Shown one piece after another: positions 57,454 through 64,000 of a DNA stretch of 64,000 nucleotides (its first letter is position 1; each line of letters opens with the position of its first letter). The DNA lies in the NCBI GenBank assembly GCA_025808555.1, contig CP075526.1, positions 946,712 through 1,010,711 on the forward strand. The letters are read 5' to 3'. The notes under the pieces were generated by a model that was not told where the DNA came from, did no database searches, and worked only from the letters and a program-made list of their open reading frames with translations. The position numbers were made by a program, and so were the translations under genes. This DNA comes from Anaerolineales bacterium. GTDB taxonomy: Bacteria > Chloroflexota > Anaerolineae > Anaerolineales > UBA11579.

Positions 57454-58403
57454 AACTGAACATTCTTGGCGACCTGATCGCAGACATTGGCATGCGTCTG
57501 CAAAAGTTTCCGGTGCAAGCGCGTGACATTCACCGCTTGTCTTATATGGAAGTGGGGCCGGGCGGCGCGTGTAACGTGGCGATCATGGCGTCCCGCTTTG
57601 GCGTGGAGGTGGGCGCGCTGGGTGAAGTAGGCGATGATGGCTTCGGCCTGGTGGTGCGCGAGGGGCTGCGCCGCGAAGGAGTGGACGTTGAAAATTTCTT
57701 GGTGAGCTCTGAGGCGCATACGCCGGTTGCCGGCGTCATTGTGGATGAAGACAGCGAGCCCGGCTATCTTGGCTATCCAGGCTCATTGCAGCACCGCAGC
57801 TTGCTGCCGCAATGGCAAGCCGCCATCCAGAGCGGGGCGGCCTTCTTTGCTGACGGCTGGGCGGAGTATCCCGAAAGCCCGGCGCTGGCGCTGGCCGGCT
57901 TTGAAGCCGCCCGCGCCGCCAGCGTGACCACGTTCTTTGACCCCGGCCCCGGAAATCCGGAGATCGATAATAGCTGGCACCTGCAAGCCATCGCGATGAG
58001 CAATGTGGTGCTGATGAACCGCCGCGAGGCGTTGCGCCTGACCGGCCTGGAAGATGACGAAGCCGTAGTGCAGGCGCTGCAAAAGATCGGCGCCGAACTG
58101 ATCCTGCTCAAGCGCGGCGAGCAGGGTCTGCTGGCTGCCCGCGGCGATGAGCGCGTGCAAGCCCCCGGCCTGGATGTGGAAGCCAAAGATGCGACCGGCG
58201 CCGGCGATAGCGTGGCGGGCGCCATGATCTATGGCGTATTGCACGGCCTGCCGTTGGAGAAACTGGCCATGCTTGGCAACGCCACCGGCGCGGCCAAGGT
58301 GCAGAACATCGGCACCGGGCACAACATGCCAACGCTGCAGCAGATCGCGGTTGTGATGCAACACAACGGCGCAGACCCTGGCGAACATTTACCTCAGCTG
58401 TAA
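57429..58403 (+). CDS. PfkB-family carbohydrate/nucleoside kinase
   Basis: 324 residues (318 if the GTG at 57450 is used). Ribokinase fold: 'VGPGGACNVAIMASRFG', 'ALGEVGDDGFG', 'LMNRREALRLTG' and the catalytic 'DATGAGDSVAGAMIYG' with its Asp base. It overlaps ecfA2 by 25 nt, so the kinase belongs to the transporter operon and may trap the imported vitamin, sugar or nucleoside by phosphorylation. Confidence 0.88.
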   Translation: MAKEEKQVKLNILGDLIADIGMRLQKFPVQARDIHRLSYMEVGPGGACNVAIMASRFGVEVGALGEVGDDGFGLVVREGLRREGVDVENFLVSSEAHTPVAGVIVDEDSEPGYLGYPGSLQHRSLLPQWQAAIQSGAAFFADGWAEYPESPALALAGFEAARAASVTTFFDPGPGNPEIDNSWHLQAIAMSNVVLMNRREALRLTGLEDDEAVVQALQKIGAELILLKRGEQGLLAARGDERVQAPGLDVEAKDATGAGDSVAGAMIYGVLHGLPLEKLAMLGNATGAAKVQNIGTGHNMPTLQQIAVVMQHNGADPGEHLPQL

Positions 58404-58447
58404 ACAAAAAAAAGGCGTGGATTTCATCCACGCCTCTTTTTTTGTTT
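58402..58447. terminator. bidirectional intrinsic terminator
   Basis: AAAGGCGTGGAT / ATCCACGCCTCTTT with TTC loop and long A- and T-runs, between the kinase and dnaA. Confidence 0.95.
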
Positions 58448-58457
58448 TGGCTCGAAC

Positions 58458-59858
58458 CTAGGCCCGCACCGCAGTGCGCTCGCCGTAGAGCTGGTCGCGC
58501 AGGTCACTGACCTGGCGGCGTAAGCGTTCGTCAGTTTCGATCAGGTCGCTGATCTTTTCGTATCCGTGCATCACGGTGGTGTGATCGCGGCCGCCCAGCA
58601 CTTCGCCGATCGTGGGCAGGGAGAGGCGAGCCTCCTCGCGCAGCAGGTACATCGCCACCTGGCGGGCCAGCGCCACCGGGGCCGAACGATCGCGCGAGAG
58701 TAGCTTGTCGAGCGGCTGGTTGAAGGCTTTGGCCACCGCTTCCACAATATTCTCCGGCGAGAGGCTTTGCGGCTCCGGCAGCATATCAGCAAGGGCGCCA
58801 TCCACCAGACCGGCGGTCAGGGGCACATCCCGCAGGTAGGCGTAGGCCACGATGCGGTTCAGGGCGCCTTCCAGTTCACGGATGTTGGACTGCATGCGTT
58901 CAGCGATCACTTCCAGCACTTCGGCGGGCACGGGGCGGCCCAGCTTCTCGGCATTGCTGCGCAGGATAGCCAGGCGGGTCTCGTAATCCGGGGGCTGGAT
59001 GTCCGCCAGCAGGCCCCATTCGAAGCGGGAGCGCAGGCGCTCTTCCAGGGTCAGAAAGCCCTTCGGAGAGCGGTCAGAGGTGACCACGATCTGCTTGTTC
59101 TGGCCGTGGAGGGTATTGAAGGTATGGAAGAACTCTTCCTGGGTGGATTCTTTGCCAGCAATGAACTGGATGTCGTCGATCAGCAGCACATCCGCCGAGC
59201 GGTATTTATCCCGGAAGGCCGGAGTGGTCTGGCTGCGGATGGCGCTGATGAGGTCATTGGTGAACTCTTCGGAGGACACGTACAGCACTCGCAGCCCGCG
59301 CTGCTGGGCAGCGTAGCCGATGGCGCGCAGCAAATGGGTCTTGCCCAGGCCTACGCGGCCGTAAAGGAACAACGGGTTGTAGGATTTGCCCGGGGTCTCG
59401 GCCACGGACATGGACGCGGCGTGGGCCAGGCGGTTGCCAGAGCCTACGACAAAATTCTCAAAGGTATAGCGGGAGTTGATGCCGAACTGCGGGCCAGCCA
59501 GCGGTTCAGCCTCAATGCTGACGGCGGGTGCGTCCTCGGTCTGCGTGATATCGGCGGGCGGCGCTTCGCTCACGGCCTCACGCATCGTGGGTTGGGCGGG
59601 CACGGCCTGCTCCTTGGTCCACACTACAAAGCGCACTTCCACGCTGCGGTTCATGATGCCAGTCAGCATGCGCGTCACGGTGCTCTTCAGGCGACTTTCC
59701 AGCCAGTCACGCGCGTAGGCGTTGTTGACGCCAACAACAAAAGAGCCGTCTTCATAGGCCACAAACTCTGCTTCGCGCACCCAGGTGTCAAAGGTGCTCT
59801 TCGGCATTTCAACTTGCAACTGCCCCAGGGCAGCTTGCCAGGCGTGGCTTGCGTTCAA
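58458..59858 (-). CDS. dnaA: chromosomal replication initiator protein DnaA
   Basis: 466 residues: domain I (1-80, 'WQAALGQLQVEMPKSTFDTW'), linker, AAA+ domain with Walker A 'RVGLGKTHL' and Walker B 'LLIDDIQFI', and domain IV with the DNA signature 'GEVLGGRDHTTVMHGYEKI'. TTG start preceded by GAGGAG. The region upstream is gene-free for 0.9 kb. Confidence 0.97.
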   Translation of the reverse strand: MNASHAWQAALGQLQVEMPKSTFDTWVREAEFVAYEDGSFVVGVNNAYARDWLESRLKSTVTRMLTGIMNRSVEVRFVVWTKEQAVPAQPTMREAVSEAPPADITQTEDAPAVSIEAEPLAGPQFGINSRYTFENFVVGSGNRLAHAASMSVAETPGKSYNPLFLYGRVGLGKTHLLRAIGYAAQQRGLRVLYVSSEEFTNDLISAIRSQTTPAFRDKYRSADVLLIDDIQFIAGKESTQEEFFHTFNTLHGQNKQIVVTSDRSPKGFLTLEERLRSRFEWGLLADIQPPDYETRLAILRSNAEKLGRPVPAEVLEVIAERMQSNIRELEGALNRIVAYAYLRDVPLTAGLVDGALADMLPEPQSLSPENIVEAVAKAFNQPLDKLLSRDRSAPVALARQVAMYLLREEARLSLPTIGEVLGGRDHTTVMHGYEKISDLIETDERLRRQVSDLRDQLYGERTAVRA

Positions 59859-60560
59859 CGGCTCTCCTCTCTCTCAGCTCGTCTCACACGTAGACGAAAA
59901 AGAAGGCTCTGTATGTGCTCCAGAGCTTTCTAGTATTTTGTGTTCAGCTATACATGGTAAAGATAAATTGCTGTCCCGCGTGTGAGATACGCTGAGGGGC
60001 GGCATTGTAACAAAAGCCCTATGCAGGTCAAGGATTTTTGCCGTTGAATCACCTACAAAAACCTAAAAGAATCATATTCTTTAAGAGTGAGTTGATTCGC
60101 TCGCTTTTTAAAATTTCGTTCGCGCTTTCTATGTTTATCACCGCATTCAGAAGCTTCACAGCATACCCACACATGGGGGTAGCCCACCACGCGCCCCAAC
60201 GCGTGGTGCAAATCGGCCTTGCGGCTCTAAAGTATCCCTGTTGCGACGAAGTACCTTAATATTTTTTGTGAAACAAAGGCTTGCAATCTTCACTAGGCAA
60301 CTTACAGGTTTATGAATCGCTTTTTTTTGGAGGAATCGAGCAACCCTGAGCATAAATATGGTGATCATTTCTTTCTTTGAATGGAGAGTTCGTACTCTTG
60401 TTACAGAATCTTCTTGACGAGGATTTTGGCAATCGTGTGTTGCAGGATGGCAAGCTTTGTTTTGCTCGGCCCCAACAAGCGCGATCGCTCGTTTAATAGT
60501 TTCAACGCGGGCGAAAATTATCTTGAGCATGGGGTCTAGATTCTGGCTAGACCCGGCACT
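59859..60560. other. gene-free AT-rich region next to dnaA, candidate oriC
   Basis: About 700 bp with lower GC than the surroundings, no convincing reading frame, and local palindromes: CACCACGCG/CGCGTGGTG (60185-60208) and GGGTCTAG/CTAGACCC (60532-60554). Only degenerate DnaA-box-like sites are seen, for example TGTGGGTAT on the minus strand near 60166-60174 and TTTATCACC near 60134-60142. Position beside dnaA is the main argument for an origin. Confidence 0.4.
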
Positions 60561-60760
60561 ATAGTTTGGCAATCAGTAGCCGCCTAGCTCCTGCGGCTCT
60601 TAACATCAGAAACTGCAGGCCGGGCTTCCCCCGGCCTGCAAAGTGCCTGATCGCCCCTGAGGGACACCAAGGAATTCATCCTACGCGCTTTTTCCAGACC
60701 GCGTCAACGCGGCTGGAAAGTGGTACAACTTGCCTGCAGCAAGGGAAAGGTAGTTAGTAA
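60559..60760 (+). promoter_or_regulatory. structured leader of the YkoE-like operon
   Basis: TATAGT at 60559-60564 could start a leader of about 190 nt. It holds two strong hairpins: TGCAGGCCGG/CCGGCCTGCA (60614-60640) and TTTCCAG-CCGCGT/ACGCGG-CTGGAAA (60691-60719, one-base bulge). YkoE operons are often under TPP riboswitches, but I do not find the thi-box core, so a different riboswitch or attenuator is possible. Confidence 0.45.
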
Positions 60761-61342
60761 ATGGCTAAAAAGTCTTCTACATGGAGCACGCGCGACCTGC
60801 TGGTCACCATCGTGATTGGCCTGGCTTTCGGTGTGCTGCTGATCCCGGTAACCTGGGCATACGCCGGCCTGTTGAGCGCTGGCGGCATCTTCACCCGCGC
60901 CATCTTGGGCGGCCTGTATTTCCTGCCGGCTGCCTTTGCCGCCTATGTGATGCGCAAGCCGGGCGCCACCATGCTAGCCAGCATCCTCAGCGCGCTGCCC
61001 TCCATGCTGGGCCCATACAGCCTGATCGTACTTATGATCGGCGGGCTGATCGGCCTGGTGGGCGAGCTGTTCGTATGGCTGCTGACCCGCTACAAGAACT
61101 TCAGTACGCCGCGCATGCTGTGGCTGGGCATGGCCTCCGGCATCACGGTCTACCTGCTCATCCTCGGCTCCATGCTGCGCACCACCGCATTTGAACCCAG
61201 CATCCTGCTGATCGCGGCGGTCGTGTCCGCCGTCGTATTTTCCGCCTGCTCGCTGGTGGCGCGCTACCTGGCCAACTCGGTAGTCAAGACTGGCGTGCTG
61301 GCCAATACCGCCCTGGGAGAAACCACCGCGGATGAAATCTAA
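60761..61342 (+). CDS. ECF transporter S component, YkoE-like (HMP/thiamine)
   Basis: 193 residues with five to six helices: 'LVTIVIGLAFGVLLIPVTWA', 'RAILGGLYFLPAAFAAYVMR', 'KPGATMLASILSALPSMLGP', matching the YkoE family for thiamine precursor uptake. GGGAAAGG precedes the ATG. First gene of an S-hypothetical-A/A-T operon. Confidence 0.85.
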   Translation: MAKKSSTWSTRDLLVTIVIGLAFGVLLIPVTWAYAGLLSAGGIFTRAILGGLYFLPAAFAAYVMRKPGATMLASILSALPSMLGPYSLIVLMIGGLIGLVGELFVWLLTRYKNFSTPRMLWLGMASGITVYLLILGSMLRTTAFEPSILLIAAVVSAVVFSACSLVARYLANSVVKTGVLANTALGETTADEI

Positions 61343-61682
61343 GCCGATGCAGTCCAGCCAGACTAATGGGCTTGTAGCCCCCACGCCTGAACAGGTCAAA
61401 GGCAGTGACCGCAGCATGGCGGGCTACCTGGTGTTCGTAGCCATCCGCTGTACGCTGCAGTACATCGTGTTGCCCTTTGTGCTGCCCTTCGTGGGGCTGA
61501 GCGGCTCGGTCTCGCTGCTCATCAGCGTCATCATCGATGTGGTTGCCCTCAGTGTGATCCTCTACAACATCTACCGCCTGTGGAACACATCATGGCGCTG
61601 GCGCTACATTGCGCTGAGCGTGCTCATGATCGGCATTCTGGCCGTCTTCATGGTTGAAGATATCCGCCTGTTCCTGGCTTAA
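61332..61682 (+). CDS. small membrane protein in the YkoEDC operon
   Basis: 116 residues: a polar N-terminus of 30 residues and three helices ('GYLVFVAIRCTLQYIVLPFV', 'SLLISVIIDVVALSVILYNI', 'YIALSVLMIGILAVFMV'). Not recognised. It overlaps the S gene by 11 nt and precedes the ATPase gene by 8 nt, so it may be an accessory subunit. ATG at 61347 is an alternative start. Confidence 0.7.
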   Translation: MKSKPMQSSQTNGLVAPTPEQVKGSDRSMAGYLVFVAIRCTLQYIVLPFVLPFVGLSGSVSLLISVIIDVVALSVILYNIYRLWNTSWRWRYIALSVLMIGILAVFMVEDIRLFLA

Positions 61683-61690
61683 GTTCGTAG

Positions 61691-63394
61691 ATGTCGATTA
61701 TTGAGATCCGCGCGCTGACCGTCAAATACGCGCGGCGCAAACTCGCGGCCATCAACCAGCTCAACCTGAATGTGCAGCAGGGCGAAACCCTGCTGCTGCT
61801 CGGCCCGTCCGGCTCCGGCAAGAGCACCCTGGCGCTCACCCTCAACGGCCTGCTGCCGCAGGCAGTGGGGGAGCTGCGCGAGGGCAATGTACGCGTAGGC
61901 GGCCTCGATACGCAGGAGCACAGCGTGGCCGACCTTGCACAGCAGGTCGGCATTCTGTTCCAGGATCCTGACGCCCAATTCGCCACCCTCAAGGTCGAAG
62001 ACGAGATCGTCTTCGGCCTGGAGAACCTGGGCCAGGACCCCCGAACAATGGAAGCGCGCATCCAGCAAGTGCTCACCGATGTGGGCGTGCTGGCGTTGCG
62101 CGACCGCCCCGTCTCGGCCCTCTCCGGGGGCGAAAAGCAGCGCGTGGCCCTGGCCTCGCTGCTGGCGATGCAGCCGGAGATCCTGGTCTTCGACGAGCCC
62201 ACCGCCAACCTCGACTCGATGGGCACCCAGCAGGTCTTTGCCCTGCTGGCCGAACTCAAATCACGCAGCAAGCATACGCTGGTGTTGATTGAGCACAAGC
62301 TCGATGAGCTGATGCACTTGATTGACCGCGTGGTAGTGCTGAATCCACAAGGCGGCATCCTGGCCGACGGCCCACCGCGCTTGGTCTTTGACGAATACGG
62401 CCCGGCTTTGCAGGAAATGGGCGTATGGATGCCGCAAGTGGCCGTGCTGGCGCACGAGCTGCGCCGCCGCGGGCGGGAGCTACCCCTGTTCCCGATCACA
62501 CTGGGAGAAGCGGTGCGCGCTTTCCGAGGCTGGGTAGCGGGCTCGGTGGCGGCTGCGCCGCAGCCGGCGCAAAGCCGCAGCCCGGCCGCGCCGGCGCTCG
62601 AGGTCAAAAACCTCACCTTTGCCTACGGCCATCTCGAAGCCCTGCATGATGTTTCGGTAAAGGTCAACCAGGGCGATTTTCTGGCCATCGTCGGCGCCAA
62701 TGGCGCCGGCAAGACCACCCTGGCCAAGCACCTGATGGGCATCCTGCGCCCGCCGGTGGGCAGCATTGGCCTACACGGCGAAGAATTCACCAGCATTCCC
62801 GCCAAGCAGCTTGCCCGGCGGATTGGCTACGTCTTCCAAAACCCTGAGCACCAGTTCGTCACCGAAACCGTCTGGGATGAAGTGGCGTATGGTTTGCGCG
62901 TCATGCACGAGCCCGAAGATGTCATCGCCCACAAGACCCAGGAGCTACTCGAGACCTTTGGCTTGTGGCGTTACGCCAAGGCCAATCCCTTCACCCTGAG
63001 CTACGGCGAGAAACGCCGCCTCAGTGTGGCCAGCATGCTGGCCCTGGGGCAGGACGTACTGATCCTGGACGAGCCCACCTTCGGGCAGGATGAACGCAAC
63101 GCTACCGCTCTGCTCAAGATCCTGCGCGGGCTCAACCAGCAGGGCAAGACCGTCATCGTCATCACGCATGATATGCGCCTGGTGCTGGAGAACGCCAACC
63201 GCGTCGTGGCGATGAGCGCCGGCAAAGTACTGTTTGACGGCACCCCGGCTGAGCTGGCCGGCTTGCCGCAGCTGCTCTCTGAAGCGCGCCTGACCCTGCC
63301 GCCGCTGGCGCGGCTTTCCGCCCTGCTGGCCACCGAGCACCCGCACCTGCGCAGCGTGCTCACCATGGCCGACTACATCGCGCTGAGCCAATAG
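61691..63394 (+). CDS. ECF transporter ATPase with two fused domains, YkoD-like
   Basis: 567 residues. Two complete ATP-binding domains: first with 'GPSGSGKSTLALTLNGLL', 'LSGGEKQRVALASLL' and 'ILVFDEPTANLDSMG'; second with 'GANGAGKTTLAKHLMG', 'LSYGEKRRLSVASML' and 'VLILDEPTFGQDER'. The fusion of both ATPases is the hallmark of YkoD in the YkoEDC system. Confidence 0.93.
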   Translation: MSIIEIRALTVKYARRKLAAINQLNLNVQQGETLLLLGPSGSGKSTLALTLNGLLPQAVGELREGNVRVGGLDTQEHSVADLAQQVGILFQDPDAQFATLKVEDEIVFGLENLGQDPRTMEARIQQVLTDVGVLALRDRPVSALSGGEKQRVALASLLAMQPEILVFDEPTANLDSMGTQQVFALLAELKSRSKHTLVLIEHKLDELMHLIDRVVVLNPQGGILADGPPRLVFDEYGPALQEMGVWMPQVAVLAHELRRRGRELPLFPITLGEAVRAFRGWVAGSVAAAPQPAQSRSPAAPALEVKNLTFAYGHLEALHDVSVKVNQGDFLAIVGANGAGKTTLAKHLMGILRPPVGSIGLHGEEFTSIPAKQLARRIGYVFQNPEHQFVTETVWDEVAYGLRVMHEPEDVIAHKTQELLETFGLWRYAKANPFTLSYGEKRRLSVASMLALGQDVLILDEPTFGQDERNATALLKILRGLNQQGKTVIVITHDMRLVLENANRVVAMSAGKVLFDGTPAELAGLPQLLSEARLTLPPLARLSALLATEHPHLRSVLTMADYIALSQ

Positions 63395-63395
63395 C

Positions 63396-64000
63396 ATGCA
63401 GACCCTATACCAGCCCCATGATTCATTTCTGCACCGGCTCAACCCGCTCAGCAAGCTGCTGGTTGCCATCCCGCAAATGGCGTTGATGCTGCTCGCCAGC
63501 GAGCCATGGACTCCACTGGCCTTCGCCGTTCTGGTGAGCTTGACCCTGCTCACGCTTGGCCGCGTCCCGCTGGGCCGTTTCCTGCGCCTGCTTGGCCCAC
63601 TTATGATGATCGTTTTGCTCTTCACGGCCTTGTACCCATTCCTAGTGCGCCAAAGCCTGGTGGCGGATACACCTCTGCTGTTTGCCCTGGGGCCGATCAA
63701 GCTGTATCAAGGTGGCTTGTACATCGCGCTGGTGACGGGGCTGCGCATCCTGGGCCTGCTCATCAGCTCGCTGCCTTTCTCGCTCACCACCGATTCGGCT
63801 GATTTTGTACGTGCGCTGGTGCAGCAGGCCCGCCTGCCGTACCGGATCGGCTACAGCACTCTGGCCGCTTTCCGCTTCATCCCCATGCTGCAAAGCGAGA
63901 TGTCCGTCGTGCAGGCCGCCCACCGCGTGCGCGGCGTGGACAGCCAGCCCGGCTGGCGCGGCCGACTGGAGCAGCTGCGCCGCTCCGCCGTGCCGCTGCT
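63396..64000 (+). CDS. ECF transporter T component, YkoC-like, cut by the window end
   Basis: The first 201 residues of an EcfT-type protein: 'DSFLHRLNPLSKLLVAIPQM', several helices, and the first Ala-His-Arg coupling motif ('VQAAHRVRGVDSQPGW'). The start at 63396 is 1 nt after the ATPase stop. The remainder lies beyond 64000. Confidence 0.9.
   Translation, partial: MQTLYQPHDSFLHRLNPLSKLLVAIPQMALMLLASEPWTPLAFAVLVSLTLLTLGRVPLGRFLRLLGPLMMIVLLFTALYPFLVRQSLVADTPLLFALGPIKLYQGGLYIALVTGLRILGLLISSLPFSLTTDSADFVRALVQQARLPYRIGYSTLAAFRFIPMLQSEMSVVQAAHRVRGVDSQPGWRGRLEQLRRSAVPL

Noticed and set aside
60559-60760. TPP riboswitch before the YkoE-like gene
   Set aside because: The CTGAGA and ACCTGAT core elements of the thi-box are not present in the right order; a GGGAAAG near the end is only the ribosome binding site.

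Overview
The window reads as one contiguous piece of a GC-rich (about 60 percent) bacterial chromosome with dense, short-gapped genes and no prophage, insertion sequence or CRISPR array. The gene set points to Chloroflexota, most likely an Anaerolineae-type organism. It includes a bacterial Elp3 (the bacterial Elp3 characterised best is from Dehalococcoides), a GlyQ-GlyS fusion, split and fused ECF vitamin transporters, F420-type DUF385 proteins and NarL-type two-component pairs. The phylum is an inference from gene content, not a measurement.

Layout. 1-3325: end of a lipoprotein gene, two tandem DUF1232 genes, two DMT exporters and a small membrane protein. 3396-7511: a plus-strand run moaA, HAD phosphatase, aag, fabI, bactofilin, lipoprotein. 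7558-9195: a membrane-anchored molybdopterin oxidoreductase with a structured leader. 9421-9721: a tRNA-Arg gene flanked by unusual bulged palindromes. 9777-18758: enoyl-CoA hydratases, a degenerate SDR, an M23 peptidase, rhomboid, gmk, tmk and glyQS. 19013-33365: glycosyltransferase, LysM protein, GNAT, CoA-binding protein, DoxX, CoA-transferase, a divergent histidine kinase and response regulator, aminotransferase, an ECF sigma/anti-sigma pair, a DprE2/DprE1-like pair and lipB. 33436-42685: FHA protein, an alpha/alpha-toroid protein, SlyD, HtrA, a pseudo-receiver LuxR protein, an ABC exporter, a possible small RNA, recO and two VOC proteins. 42723-47741: a five-gene minus-strand operon for glycolipid or surface glycan synthesis. 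47821-53006: PadR, GyrI-like protein, a second toroid protein, a Trm9-like methyltransferase divergent from elp3, and a hexapeptide acetyltransferase. 53009-53715: a REP-pair element and tRNA-Phe, tRNA-Gly and tRNA-Cys. 53766-64000: rnhA, an ECF cassette (S, T, A, A, PfkB kinase), dnaA with a 0.9 kb gene-free region that may hold the origin, and a YkoEDC-like ECF cassette that runs off the window.

Three patterns stand out. First, many genes have a TANAAT-type -10 box ending only 6-10 bases before the start codon, so their mRNAs should be leaderless; this corrects several start sites. Second, five copies of a palindrome with a fixed architecture (outer stem, one-sided GT/AC bulge, inner stem) lie next to tRNA genes and show compensatory changes. 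Third, elp3 is paired head to head with a Trm9-like methyltransferase, which suggests a bacterial version of the two-step wobble-uridine modification known from eukaryotes.
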